From: Roseicyclus sp. | GTDB taxonomy: Bacteria; Pseudomonadota; Alphaproteobacteria; Rhodobacterales; Rhodobacteraceae | DNA: 64,000 bases | Direction: 5' to 3' | NCBI GenBank assembly: GCA_018401055.1 | Contig: JAGYLB010000073.1 | Coordinates: 62,001 to 126,000, forward strand | In this document: positions 47,243 to 57,918 of the stretch, piece by piece | How positions within the stretch are numbered: the stretch's first letter is position 1 | Layout: each line of letters starts with the position of its first letter | Translations under genes and position numbers: made by a program | Notes under the pieces: generated by a model | Seen by the model: the letters and a program-made list of their open reading frames with translations, nothing else | The model's database searches: none | Told to the model about the DNA's origin: nothing

Positions 47243-50200
47243 TCACAAGGCGTTGATCAAGGTGTCGAACAATTGGCGCGCGACGCTCAGAACCTGCGCG
47301 CTCGCCTGATAGGCCTGCTGTTGCTGCAAGAGGCGTGCCGCCTCGGTGTCAAGGTCGACGGCGCTCAACCGCGCCTCGGCACGATCAGCGCTTTCCTTTT
47401 GGGTGGTGGCTGTGCTCACACGCAGGTTCGCGGCAGAAACCTTGGCCCCGACCCCGCCCAGAAGATCGGCGTAAAGGGCTGCGAACCCGCCCCGGTCGGT
47501 GGTGCTGTCGCGGCGTGCCAGATCGGCCAGCCGGTCAGCCCCGCGCCCATCGGACGGCGCAAGACTGTTGGGCGTCAGCGTGAAACGGTCGCCGGTGGCG
47601 ATGGCACCGCCCAGCGTGATGGCGAACCCGCCAAGCGTGGCGCTGCGCCCTGCATCGAGCGTGCGGGTCGCGATCTCGGCCCCGGTGGCACTGTCGTAAA
47701 GCCCGATCCGGCCCGTCGCGGCATTGAGCACGCGCAGTTCGCGGGGCCCCGGGGCAGCGGCCGGATCGATGGTGGTCTGGCCTGCAAGACGCAGCGCGCC
47801 CGCCCCGGTCATCACCACCAGCAATTCCTCGCCCGAGGGCGTGTCGAGGCTGAGCGTCTGGCCGCTGCCCGCAGGCAAGGCGCGCAGGTCAAGCCGCCGC
47901 GCGTCGCTGGCGGTGAGCGTCAGGGTATCGCCCGACAGGCGCGCGCTCAGCCCCAGCGTGGCAAAGCCCGCGTCGCTGGCGCCTTGCTCGGGCGGAATGC
48001 GGACACTGCCCGCCCGCGCATCGACCGACAAGATCACGCCGCCGGTGGCAGGATCTATCGCGGCGCTGCCGGGAAAGCCGGGCGGCAGGGTCACGCCTGC
48101 GCCGCTCACCGTCAGGTCAAAGCGGGTGCCGCCCAACTCGATGGCAAAGCTTGCGGGCAAGGCTGTGGGCGGCTGGCCGATGATCTGGGTCATCGGCGCA
48201 TCGGACAGGCCAAGGCCGAACCGCCCCGCCTCGCCCGCGTCACTGGCCAGCATAAGCGCGGCACCATCGGTGTCGCCACCGCGTGTTTCCACCACCAACC
48301 GACCATCGGTCGCAAAACGCGCGCTCAATCGGCCCGGCTCGGGGCCTTCGACCACCGGCCCGGTGTCCGTCATGCGGATGGCATAGGCATCCGCGCCAAG
48401 GGTCAGCTTGACCTGCGCGCCCAGAGGGCGGCGGGGCGGTCAGGGCCACGCCCGTCAGGCGGCTGGCGGGGGCATCGGCCCGCAGGCTGGCCAGCATCGC
48501 CGCCGCCTGATCGGCCCCGGACAACCCGGCCAGCGCCGGATCGGGGCCAAAGTTGGCCTCGCGCCCGTCGGGCAGGCCGATGGCAAGGCCGGGGGCAAGA
48601 CCCGCAGGGCCGTTTGCCCCGGCGAAACTCAGGGTCTGCACAGCCCCCGCGCTTGAGGCCGCGCGCGTCATCGCACCGCCAAGGAACGCATCCGGGGCAC
48701 CCGCGCGTAAGACGCCATCCTCGCTGGCCGACAGCGCGCCGGGGCTGGACAGTGTCACGACACCGGTGATCCGCGCGCCATCGGGGCCAGCGCCCGACAG
48801 GCTCACAGCAGCGCCCAAAGCGGCACCGTCAGGGCCAAGGCGCTGCAAGGACAGCGCGCCGCCAGCGTCATGGGCCACACGGCCCAACGTGATATCGGCG
48901 CCGCCCGCATGGATCAGCACCAGCCGCGCCGCATTGGGCGAAATCTCGGCCCGGATGCCGGTCGCGGCCGTCTCGGCATTGACCGCGGCGGCCAGCGCGC
49001 CCAGACCGCCTGCCGACAGGTCGGCGGCGATGGCACGGGTGTCAGGTTGTCGCCAGTCAGCGTCAGACTTACCCGGCCCGAGGGGGGGGCCTGCAGCTCC
49101 ACCATTGTCAGCGCGCTGGCCTCGACCGGCAAGGCCGCGCCGATCAGGGCGGCGCGACGCGCGGCGCTGGTGCCTTCAGCCAGGCTCAGGCTGCCCGCGA
49201 CGCCCGGTCCATCCAGCGACAGAGCGCTTGCAGGCAGGCGCGGTGCGGGACCCGCCCCGGTAAAGGGCGCAATATCCGCACCGGTGCCAAGGCTGAGCGC
49301 GACATCGCCCGTACCCGACAGGCGCGCCGCGTCACCGCCCCCGGCAAAGCCGTAAACGGCACCGGGCAGAAATCCGTTCGCCTCGGTCACCAGCGCCAGC
49401 GCCTGCGCGGCGCTGATCGGCGGGCCGGCCAGTTGGCGCCCCTCGCGGGTAAAGACCGCAAGCGAAGGGCAGCGGGCGCGGCATCAGCGATCAGCAGTCC
49501 TGCGACCGCGCCCGCCGTGGTCTGCACCGTGGCCGAGGGCAGCGTGGCCCCTTCGGCCGCCGCAAGGGTCAGCCTCCCGTCCTCAACCGCCACGCGCAGG
49601 CCCAGTTCGGACAAGGCGCGGCCATCGGCTGCGCGGATGGCGCCGCTGGTCAAAGCGGCTGCGAAATCCTCGGGCGCAAAGGGCCCCGGCGCGGCAAAGC
49701 TCTCGCCGCCGCCTCAGTGTCAGGCTTTCGACCAGTGCGCCGGGCTGCACGGCGAAATCTTGCGTCGTCAGACGGGGCAGTGCGGCAAGGCTGGCCGATA
49801 CCGTGCCTTGCGGCAGTCGGCCAATCACGCCCCGGCCCAGAAACTCCACCGCCTCGCCTGTGCCCAGCAGCGCGGCCAGATCGGGTGCCGCAGCAGGTGC
49901 TGGGATCGCGGGCGCAACAAGGATCGTGCCGGTCCCGGCGTTGCCCGGCGCTGCCTCGACTCGGGTGGCACCCGCAAGCGCCAGACGCGCCGGATCGTCG
50001 ATCCGCCAGCGCATGTGACCGGCCCAGCCGCTGGTGTCGCTCAGCAAGATGCGGTCGCCATCGGCGGCCAGCCCGTCAAGCTCCACCATCAGCCCCGGCA
50101 GGCTGATCCGCGCGGCCCCGCTCGCCAGCTCGGTCGTGTCGGGGCCAAGCGCGCGCCACAGCCCTGCCGAGGCGTCGCGGACCAGCGTGATCGGGCCCCG

Positions 50201-51262
50201 CAGGCATCGCGGCGGGATCAGTCACCGTGACCGTTGCCGCCGCTCGCACCGCGATTGGCGGCCATCCCTCGGCCTGCCAGCCCGCCGAGCGACACAAGCG
50301 CGCCACCCGGACGACCGGCGAGATCAAGGCTTTCGCCATGCGCCGCGTTCAGATCGCGGGCAATCACCCCGGCCCAATCGTCGATCCGGGTCGCAACCTC
50401 GGCCAATGCGGCGGCAGCGGCGCCCAGACCGCCCAATGTCCCGCCCGTCACGGCGCGGCTTTGCGCGGGCTGGCCCGGCTCGATGGACCGCGCGACCAGT
50501 AGACGGCCCGGCGGACCCGCTTGCAGCGTTGCGGCGCTTGGGGCCCGGACAAGAGTAGCGGGCCATTTGGCTGGCTGCCCAGCCGCACCTCGGCCAGACC
50601 GCCCTCGGCCATGGTGACGGTGATGTCGGTCAGCCCGGCCAGATCTTGCAAGAGCCCGTCCCGCCGGTCGAGCAGCGGGTTGCGTGCGCCGGTGCCCTTG
50701 GACACGGCCAGAGAGCCTTGCAAATCGGCCAGTTCCGACAAAAACCGGTTCGCCTGCCCCAGCGCCACGCCCTGTTCTTCGGCGATGCCCTTGCCCAGCG
50801 TCTGCACGCTCAGCGCAAGATCGGCCACGCTGGCCGTCAGCGCGCGGCCGAACTCCACCGCCACGCAGCGCAGGCCGATGTTGTCAGGGGCAGCCGAGAG
50901 CGCGCCGACCGAGTCGAAAAAGGCATCAAGCTGCGGCAGCGGGCCACCACCATCGGTGATCATGCGCGCTTCGAGGGACCGAAGGTGCGGCGCCGTCGCC
51001 TCAGCGCCGGCCAACGCGCCGGTGGCATCGCGGGCGCGGGCGGCCAAAAGCATGTCGAAGGCGCGCCGGATCTCGGTGACCTGAACGCCCTGCTGGTCAA
51101 TGCCGCGCAGAAGCGGCGAGGCTTCGGCGCCCACGCTTCGGTCTGCATCGTGTCGCGGCGGCGGTGGCCGGCGTGTCGACACTTGGCGATGCCTCGCCCG
51201 TCACGGTCAGCGCGTTGCGCGCGGCGGCGACCCGCTGGCCGCGATCGAGAACAGGTCACCCA
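47243..51262 (-). CDS. flgK: FlgK, very large hook-filament junction protein (HAP1), many frameshifts
   Basis: The N-terminus (MGDLFSIAASG, then ARNALTVTGEA and VDTP in adjoining frames) and IDQQGVQVTEIRRAFDMLLA and VQTLGKGIAEEQGVALGQAN are FlgK-like. The C-terminus (LDTEAARLLQQQQAYQASAQ, then VLSVARQLFDTLINAL) is the diagnostic FlgK end. Between them lie about 900 residues of Ala/Gly/Asp-rich repeating strands. Total about 1,340 codons against a usual 450-650. R. sphaeroides FlgK is known to carry a large non-conserved middle region of this sort. At least seven indels are needed, so internal lengths are approximate. The middle part probably projects from the junction. Confidence 0.82.
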
Positions 51263-51266
51263 TGGA

Positions 51267-51572
51267 TCAATCTCCCTGCCCGGCGCGTGCGGCCAATGGC
51301 GCAAGCTGACGCGCTATGGCCTCGGCCAGACCAAGGCCCGCACGGCCCGCGCCGCTTTCGGCCAGCGCACTGTCCAGCATGGAATTCGTCGTGTCCGACC
51401 CCGTGCCCTCGAACAGCCCGTCGCCAAGGCTGGCCGCGCGCGCGGTTTGCAGCATCTGCTGCAAGATGATCGCCTCAAAACCTTGGGCGGCCTGCAACAG
51501 TGCCGGATCGGTCGCGCTGAGCGGAGCCTCGGGGCGGAACGACATCTGTGGGCGGATCGGGGGCAGGTCCAT
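51267..51572 (-). CDS. flgJ: FlgJ, rod-only form
   Basis: This intact 101-residue protein has only the N-terminal rod-cap domain (ALLQAAQGFEAIILQQMLQT, then NSMLDSALAESGAGRAGLGL and AEAIARQLAPL). The muramidase domain present in enterobacterial FlgJ is absent. The separate sltF gene at 45,158 supplies that activity; in R. sphaeroides the two proteins bind each other. It lies between flgI and flgK with short gaps. Confidence 0.9.
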   Translation of the reverse strand: MDLPPIRPQMSFRPEAPLSATDPALLQAAQGFEAIILQQMLQTARAASLGDGLFEGTGSDTTNSMLDSALAESGAGRAGLGLAEAIARQLAPLAARAGQGD

Positions 51573-51583
51573 GGAATGTCTCC

Positions 51584-52705
51584 TCAGATCACGATCAGCG
51601 CGGCGCGCAGCGCACCGGACCGGTGCAATGCCTCGAGGATCGCGACCAGATCGGCGGGGCTTGCGCCGACCGCGTTGATCGCATCCACCAGATCGGACAG
51701 CGACACGCCGGGGTCAAAGACAAAGGCCACGGCGGGTTCCTGATCGACCGTGATCTCGGTATCGGGGGTCACCACCGGCCTCGCCCGGCACCACCACCGC
51801 GCCACCCTCGCCGTTCACGACCGTCGCGGCCTGATCGACGTTGAAATCCTCGTTCACCCGCACGGTCAGCGAGCCATGCGAGACGGCAGCGGGCGTCACC
51901 CGGACCGGGCCGCCGATGCACCACCGTGCCGGTGCGCGCATTCACGATCACCTGCGCGGCGGGGCCTGCGGGTTCGACATCGATCTGTTCGAGCATGCCC
52001 ATGAAGGCGACGCGGTCCGACGGGTCCGAGGGCGCGCGCACCCGGATCGAGGTGCTGTCCAGCGCCAGCGCGACGCCCGCGCCAAAGACGCCGTTGATCG
52101 CATCCTGCACCGCAGCCGCGGTCTGGAAACCACCACGATTGAGATTGAGCACGAGGTATTCGGCCTCGAGGAACGGGGTCTTCGACCAGGCGTTCCACGG
52201 TGCCGCCACCTGGGATGCGGCCCACGGTCGGGATGTTGACGGTCAAGCGATGACCCGTCGCCGCCTGTCACGCCCAGCCCGCCAACCACAAGGTTGCCCT
52301 GCGCGATGGCGTAAACCTCGCCATCCGCGCCCAGAAGGGGCGTCATCAACAGCGTGCCACCCTGCAGGCTTTCGGCCCGGCCCAGTGTCGAGACGGTGAC
52401 GTCGATCTGCTGGCCCGGCCGCATCGCAGGCGGCAGTTCCGCGGTGACCATCACGGCGGCGGCGTTGCGGCGTCGAGCGCGTTGGCCTCGACCTCGAGCC
52501 CCAGCCGCGAGACGATGGACTGGATCGATTGCCGCGTCAGCTGGGCGTTGCCATCGCCCGAACCTGCCAGACCGACGACAAGGCCGTAGCCCACCAGCGG
52601 GTTGGACCTGAGGCCCGCGACCGAGACCATGTCGCGCAGGCGGTCGGCGCTGGCGGGGCCTGCGGCGGCACGGGCTGTCATCAAAGCAAGGACAAGACGG
52701 CGCAT
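51584..52705 (-). CDS. flgI: FlgI, P-ring protein, several frameshifts
   Basis: A signal peptide ([20 protein letters not shown]) is followed by FlgI motifs spread over several frames: [80 protein letters not shown] and [13 protein letters not shown]. The end is [40 protein letters not shown]. At least four indels occur between 51,770 and 52,470. The joined length is about 374 codons, normal for FlgI. FlgI forms the periplasmic bushing around the rod with help from FlgA. Confidence 0.9.
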
Positions 52706-52719
52706 GGTGTTTCCCCCGG

Positions 52720-53397
52720 TCACAGCGGGGACGCCGTATCGACCAGCGCGGCGCAGCCAACCCTGGCGGCTGGCATCCGAGGCGGCACCGGCGCCGACAT
52801 ATTCGATTTCGGCATGGGCCAGACGGTCGGAGCGGACCACATTGTCAGGCGAGATGTCCGAGGGGCGCACGACGCCGCGCAGGCGGACATATTCCACCCC
52901 GCTGGTCATCGTCAGACGGCGCTGGCCCTGCACCTCCAGATTGCCGCCGGGCAAGAACGCGGGTGACTGGCACCGGACACGCGCCCGTATCAGCGAATTG
53001 GATTGCGGCGGCATTGCCGCTGCCCGAAAAGCTGCGCTCGGCGCCCATGGTCAGGTCGGCTGTCGTTGATCCGAGGGCCGAAGTGGCCACCGGGCAGGTT
53101 GATCGAGGATTCGTCGCTGCGGCTCATGCTTGCGCCCTGTACGTCGCGGCCGCTGAAGCGTTCAGTGAAATCTACCGTCAAGATGTCGCCCACCTGCGCC
53201 GCGCGGCGGTCGGCGGCGAACAGGCCGGGGGCGGTTTCGGAATAGATCGCGCCGGTCGGCATCTGCCGCGTCGTCTCGATCGCGGGCACGGGATAGACCG
53301 GGGCCCAATCATCGGCCAGGCGGTCCTGCACAACGTCGGAACAGGCCGACAGCGGCACAAATGGCGGCGATCAGCACGGCGGGGCAGACGGGATCAT
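52720..53397 (-). CDS. flgH: FlgH, L-ring lipoprotein, frameshifted
   Basis: The lipobox region ends PLSACSD. The mature part reads [40 protein letters not shown] and, in further frames, [40 protein letters not shown] and [20 protein letters not shown], the FlgH pattern. It ends LVDTASPL near 52,720 after a last indel. The start is taken as the ATG at 53,397, which needs an indel inside the signal peptide. FlgH forms the outer-membrane L ring. It lies between flgG and flgI. Confidence 0.86.
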
Positions 53398-53409
53398 GGT
53401 ACGCAGGGC

Positions 53410-54198
53410 TCACAGCTTGTTGGTGCGATGGCGCATCATCTCGTCGGCGGCCGAGATGGAGCGGGAATTGATTTCGTAGGCGCGCTGGGCCTCGATCATC
53501 TCGACCAGCTCCTGCACCACGTTCACGTTGGAGGCTTCAAGCGCGCCTTGCTGGATCGCGCCCGCGCCATCAGCCATCGGCTCGCTGACGATGGCCGGGC
53601 CGGAGGCGACGCTTTCCATCAGAAATGTCTCGCCCACGGGTGACAGGCCGCGCGGGTTGGAAAAGCGCGCCAGCGTGATCTGGCCCAGTTCCACCGGGTC
53701 GATGTCGCCCGGTTGCAGCACACTGACGATCCCGTCACGCGAGACGGAAATCGACATCGCATCTTCTGGGATCTGGATTTCGGGCTGCAGCACATAGCCG
53801 CTCGAGGTGGTCAGCACGCCTTCGGCATTGCGCGACAAGGCCCCGTTGCGGGTATAGCCGATCTGCCCGTCGGGCATCAGAACCTGCAAGAAACCGTCGC
53901 CCTCGATCGCGAGATCGAGCGCGTTGTCGGTCGTGGTCAGGCTGCCTTGGGTGTGGATCTTTTCCGTGGCGACCAGCCGCACGCCAGTGCCCAGCGCAAG
54001 CGCCGAGGTCATCGCCGTCCCTTCGGAGGTCTGCGCACCTGCGGGCCGGAATTCCTGATAGAGCAGCGTCTCGAAATGCGCGCGATCCCGGCGGAAGCCG
54101 GTGGTGTTCACGTTGGCAAGGTTGTTCGAGATCACCTGGATGCGCGACTGCTGGGCATTCAGGCCGGTCATGGCGACGTGCATGGCGCTGGCAGACAT
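53410..54198 (-). CDS. flgG: FlgG, distal rod protein
   Basis: This intact 262-residue protein has the rod family N-terminus (SASAMHVAMTGLNAQQSRIQ, VISNNLANVNTTGFRRDRAH), the FlgG-specific YQEFRPAGAQTSEGTAMTSA and the C-terminus ALEASNVNVVQELVEMIEAQ, RAYEINSRSISAADEMMRH. It forms the distal rod inside the P and L rings. It is the first gene of the flgGHIJKL-sltF unit, with its own sigma-54 promoter 38 bases upstream. Confidence 0.96.
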   Translation of the reverse strand: MSASAMHVAMTGLNAQQSRIQVISNNLANVNTTGFRRDRAHFETLLYQEFRPAGAQTSEGTAMTSALALGTGVRLVATEKIHTQGSLTTTDNALDLAIEGDGFLQVLMPDGQIGYTRNGALSRNAEGVLTTSSGYVLQPEIQIPEDAMSISVSRDGIVSVLQPGDIDPVELGQITLARFSNPRGLSPVGETFLMESVASGPAIVSEPMADGAGAIQQGALEASNVNVVQELVEMIEAQRAYEINSRSISAADEMMRHRTNKL

Positions 54199-54235
54199 TG
54201 GGGGTCCTCCGTCGGGGATGGGTCACCCCCGCAGT

Positions 54236-54251
54236 TGCAACCCCCGTGCCA
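54236..54251 (-). promoter_or_regulatory. sigma-54 promoter for flgGHIJKL-sltF
   Basis: On the minus strand TGGCACGGGGGTTGCA, GG and GC ten bases apart. It sits in the 65-base gap between flgF and flgG, so the downstream half of the flg cluster has its own start. Confidence 0.86.
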
Positions 54252-54263
54252 AGCGCGGGCCGC

Positions 54264-55025
54264 TTACCCCTGCGGCGCCTGCAAGATACGCGCGCCGGCT
54301 TCGTCCAGTTCGCGGGCGGCAAGGATCATCCGCATCCCGATCTCGAAACCGCGCTGGTGTTCTATACCGGTCAGCATTTCCTCGACCGCATTGACGTTGC
54401 TGGATTCCAGCACGCCCTGACGGACCAGAGCGGCCTGATCGGGTTCAGGCAGCGCGCCGTCCTCGCCGCGGATACGGCCATCCAGATCGCGCTGCAGCGC
54501 GAAATCGCCGCTATCGCCGATCGTGGCAAGCATGCCCGCCATCACGCTCTCGCCCGGTTCGCCATCCAGCGGCTCGATCCAGATTTCGCCCAGATCGGTG
54601 ACCGACATGGACCGCATCTGCGGCAGCACGATGGGCGCAAGATCGGCCCCCAGCATCGCGTCACCCGCACCGTTCCGGAGCGTCCCGTCGATGTCACGCC
54701 GCAGATCGCCACGGCGGCTGAGTGCAGGCGCGCCGCCGTCAGGCTGGGCAAAGAACCAGCCATTCCCGTCGATGGCCACGTCGAAATCGGCCCCCGTCTG
54801 GCGCAATTCGCCCGGGGTCTGCGACACGCGGGTCACGCCGCGTTCGACCTGAAAGGCGCGCACATCCAGCGCGCCCGCCTGTTCCAGAAACCGGGTCTGG
54901 CCATCGTTGGGCAGGTCGCGCCGATAGCCCGGAACCTGCATGTTGGCGAGGTTCTGTGCCTGGCTCAGACGCGCATCGCGGTTGCCCGCCAGCGCGTTCA
55001 GCGCCGTGTAGATCATCCGGTCCAT
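54264..55025 (-). CDS. flgF: FlgF, proximal rod protein
   Basis: This intact 253-residue protein has the rod family N-terminus (MDRMIYTALNALAGNRDARL, SQAQNLANMQVPGYRRDLPN), the shared core NGWFFAQPDGGAPALSRRGD and the C-terminus QGVLESSNVNAVEEMLTGIE. It is part of the proximal rod with FlgB, FlgC and FliE. It follows flgE by 15 bases. MDRMIYTA is the characteristic FlgF opening. Confidence 0.94.
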   Translation of the reverse strand: MDRMIYTALNALAGNRDARLSQAQNLANMQVPGYRRDLPNDGQTRFLEQAGALDVRAFQVERGVTRVSQTPGELRQTGADFDVAIDGNGWFFAQPDGGAPALSRRGDLRRDIDGTLRNGAGDAMLGADLAPIVLPQMRSMSVTDLGEIWIEPLDGEPGESVMAGMLATIGDSGDFALQRDLDGRIRGEDGALPEPDQAALVRQGVLESSNVNAVEEMLTGIEHQRGFEIGMRMILAARELDEAGARILQAPQG

Positions 55026-55040
55026 GGCGCGTGCCCCCTA

Positions 55041-56299
55041 TCAGCGGATGTTCATGATGGTTTGCGACAGCGCCTGATTGGTTTCGAGCGCCTTGGCCGA
55101 GGCCTGGTAGTTGCGCTGCGCCGTGATCAGGTTGACCAGTTCCTCGGTCAGGCTGACGTTGGATTGTTCCAGCGCGCCGGACCGGATCTGGCCGAACCCG
55201 TCGACCATCGCCTCGCCGAAGCTTGCCGGACCGCTGTCGCGCGTCTGCGCATAGGAGCTGTCGCCAAGGCTCCTGAGCCCGCCGGGATTGGTGAAATTGG
55301 CCACCGCGATCTTGCCCAGCGCAATCGTCCTCGAGATCCGCCGTAGCTGGCCCAGACGATGCCCGCCTGGTCAACCTCAAGACCCGACAAGGCGCGCGGC
55401 ACCTCGCCGTCGTTTTGCATCGCGGAGACGCCAAAGGCTACACCGCCCAGCACCGAGCCGGAAAGATCAAGCGTCAGGTCCGAGCCGAAGGAGGAAAATA
55501 CACCCGTCCCGCTGCCTGCCGCTAGCGCGCCATCGCCGTCGAACTCGAGCAGCCGGCTGCACGCCGCCTGCAGGCACGGATTCAGCGCCATCGACCACCA
55601 GACGCATCTGGTAGCGGGTGGCGGGGTCGGCCGGGTCGGGCACATCGGTCTGGACGAAATACACCATCGCCTCACGCGGGCGTCCTTCGGCGTCGATCAG
55701 GTTGACGGGGGTGGCAAAGGCATAGGTGCTGGCGTCCTCCGCGTCGAAGGCTGCGGGCGGCACGGCGCCCTGGCTGCCCTGACCGCCCGGACCCGAGGGC
55801 GGGCGCACGGACATGTCGACGCGCGTGGTCGCCGTCGTCTCGCCCCGTCGTCATGGGCACGGTCAGGGCGCGCGTGGCCTGCAAGCTCAGCGGCGCGCCA
55901 TCCTCGGCGCTGGGATAAACCGCCAGATGGTGACCGGCGGCGTTCACGACCTGACCGGCGGCATTGATCCCGAAGGCATCCCGCCCGGGTATAGACGGCC
56001 TGCCCGCCCATGGCATCCGTTTGCAGGCGGAAAAAGCCGGGGCCCTGCAGCGCCAGATCCAGGGTATTGGACGTGACCGTGACAGCCCCTTGGGAAAAGC
56101 TGCGCTCGATCCCCGTCACGCGGGTGCCCGCCCCGATCTGGGTCGCGGGATTTGACAGGGGCGCGGTGGTGTAGATATCGGCAAAGGCCGCACGGCTGCC
56201 GTGGAAGCCCACGGTGCCGACATTGGCGATGTTGTTCGACGTGGCCGAGATATCGGCCTGCGCCGCGTTCAGACCCGACAGGGCAGTGAGAAAGGACAT
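55041..56299 (-). CDS. flgE: FlgE, hook protein, several frameshifts
   Basis: The start (MSFLTALSGLNAAQADISAT, SNNIANVGTVGFHGSRAAFA) and TLDLALQGPGFFRLQTDAMG are FlgE-type. The C-terminus (GALEQSNVSLTEELVNLITA, QRNYQASAKALETNQALSQT) is diagnostic. Indels near 55,325, 55,480, 55,570, 55,850 and 55,990 scatter the middle across frames. The joined length is about 419 codons. FlgE polymerises on the FlgD cap to form the hook. AAGGAG precedes the ATG at good spacing. Confidence 0.92.
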
Positions 56300-56328
56300 G
56301 GGCGTGTCTCCTTGAAATTGCGGTGCGC

Positions 56329-57017
56329 TCAGCGCAGGGCGTTGACCTCGAGGCTGCTCAGAACCCCGTAATCCTCGATGTTGAGCATCAGGTCGCTGCC
56401 GGTCTGGGGCAGTTCGACACCGACGATACGCGCGTAGACTGAGGGACCAAGCGCAAGGGGCCCGGTTGCGCCTTCGGCGGTCACCTGCAGGACCGCAGCG
56501 GGCGGCGGTCGGCGGCGATGGCATCGGGCACCTGATCCCACGAGAACCCGACAAGCCCGGCCTGATGCGGGCCAAGATCGGCCCGGTACAGGGTCGCGCC
56601 GGTGTCGGGGTCGATGAAGCTGACGCTGAGCGCGGTCACGCTTTCGGGCAGATCGACGACGCCGTGGATGGCGCCCTGATCGTCGGGCCGCGCGGTCGTG
56701 CCGGGCACCAGCACCTGCTGACCCAAGAGCGAGGCCCCCGTGGCGATGCGGCTTCCGCCGATCTGCCCCGAGATCATGCCCAACGTCTGGTTGACCGATT
56801 CCAGCCCCGAGACGGTCGAAAACTGCGCCATCTGGGCAAGAAACTCGCCGTTTTCCATGGGCGCGAAGGGGTCCTGGTTCTGCAGTTGCGTGGTCATCAA
56901 GAGCAAGAAATCGCCCTGCCCCAGATCGGAGGTGCCGCTGGTTCGGGTCTGGGCGAGCGTCTGCGCGTCGCGCAGGCCGCCGGCGGCCGTGGTGAGGGTG
57001 GTGGGGCTGAGCGTCAT
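56329..57017 (-). CDS. flgD: FlgD, hook cap protein, one frameshift
   Basis: The conserved N-terminal block (GQGDFLLLMTTQLQNQDPFA, PMENGEFLAQMAQFSTVSGL, ESVNQTLGMISG) is the FlgD signature. The FlgD Ig/tudor-like C-terminal region reads VLVPGTTARPDDQGAIHGVV and then, after an indel near 56,505, VLQVTAEGATGPLALG and NIEDYGVLSSLEVNALR. The joined length is about 229 codons. FlgD is a scaffold removed when the hook is complete. It lies between flgC and flgE. Confidence 0.92.
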
Positions 57018-57045
57018 GGCAGGGGCTTTCTGGCGGGTACGGCGG

Positions 57046-57459
57046 TCACTGGCCCATCGACATCGTGCGCGCCATCAAGGTGCGCAGGGTCGACACGGCC
57101 TCGAGCGTGGTCTGGTATTGGCGGCTGGCGTCCATCATCTCGACCATCTCCTCCTCCTGATTGACGCTGGCGCGGAAGATGTAGCCGTCGGCATCGGCGT
57201 CGGGATGTTCGGGCATGTGGATGCGTTCGGGCGCCCGGTCGAGCGGGACGATGCTGTCGACCGTGACAGTCGCAAGCCCGTTCTGCCCCACCGCGTGATC
57301 GTATTCGCTGCGGAACACGGGACGGATCGGGCGAAAGGCGCCTTCCTCGGTGCCGCTGACGGCGCCCATGTTGGCAAGGTTGGTGGCGACCGTGTTCAGC
57401 CGCACCATCTGGGCCGACATCGCACGGCCCGCCACGTCGAAGACATTGTCGATCGTCAT
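57046..57459 (-). CDS. flgC: FlgC, proximal rod protein
   Basis: This intact 137-residue protein reads MTIDNVFDVAGRAMSAQMVR, LNTVATNLANMGAVSGTEEG at the start and VNQEEEMVEMMDASRQYQTT at the C-terminus. This is the FlgC pattern. It is part of the proximal rod. The start at 57,459 lies 2 bases from the flgB stop. The segment FRPIRPVFRSEYDHAV is typical of polar-flagellum FlgC. Confidence 0.94.
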   Translation of the reverse strand: MTIDNVFDVAGRAMSAQMVRLNTVATNLANMGAVSGTEEGAFRPIRPVFRSEYDHAVGQNGLATVTVDSIVPLDRAPERIHMPEHPDADADGYIFRASVNQEEEMVEMMDASRQYQTTLEAVSTLRTLMARTMSMGQ

Positions 57460-57461
57460 CC

Positions 57462-57850
57462 TCATTCTCCTCGCATGGCGCGCATCAAGCCCGAGATGCG
57501 GCGGTTCAAAAACATCAGGCTGGTCTGGTAGCGCAGGGGTGTTTTCGGCAAATTCCATCTACTCGACGCCCGCCTCGACGGTGTTGCCGTCGAGCGCGGG
57601 CGTGACCGGCACGCGGTAGCCCAGTTGTCCCGGTGTCGCACCCCCGGTGGCGATGTGGCGCGCGTCGCTGGTGGCAAGCGCGCCCCCAGCCCCAACCCGG
57701 GGAGGCCAGCGTCGACTGGAAATCGAAATCGCGCGCCTGAAAACCCGGCGTCGCCGCATTGGCAAGGTTCGACATGAGTACGCCGTTGCGCGTCTCGCGC
57801 AGTTGCAAGGCGGTGGCATGAAGCGCCAGGTGATCGCGGATGGAGGTCAT
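57462..57850 (-). CDS. flgB: FlgB, proximal rod protein, frameshifted
   Basis: The opening [20 protein letters not shown] and [30 protein letters not shown] is FlgB-like. Indels near 57,690 and 57,555 shift the middle ([31 protein letters not shown]) and the end ([20 protein letters not shown]). The joined length is about 129 codons, normal for FlgB. It is first in the flgBCDEF unit, with a sigma-54 promoter 65 bases upstream that overlaps the promoter of the divergent repeat protein. Confidence 0.9.
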
Positions 57851-57902
57851 CTTGGGTCCGGTATCGGGGTCTTGCAGGTTTTTGGCCGGGCGCGCGCCCG
57901 TC

Positions 57903-57918
57903 TGGTCCGGAACTTGCA
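57903..57918 (+). promoter_or_regulatory. sigma-54 promoter for the acidic repeat protein
   Basis: It reads TGGTCCGGAACTTGCA, GG at 57,904-57,905, GC at 57,916-57,917, N10. The -24 block is weaker (TGGTCCG) than elsewhere. It shares its TTGCA(A) element with the flgB promoter on the other strand. Confidence 0.68.

Noticed and set aside
47243..51262. A row of separate small genes in place of one flgK
   Set aside because: The pieces change frame without starts or ribosome sites, share one composition and are flanked by matching FlgK ends, so one frameshifted gene fits better.
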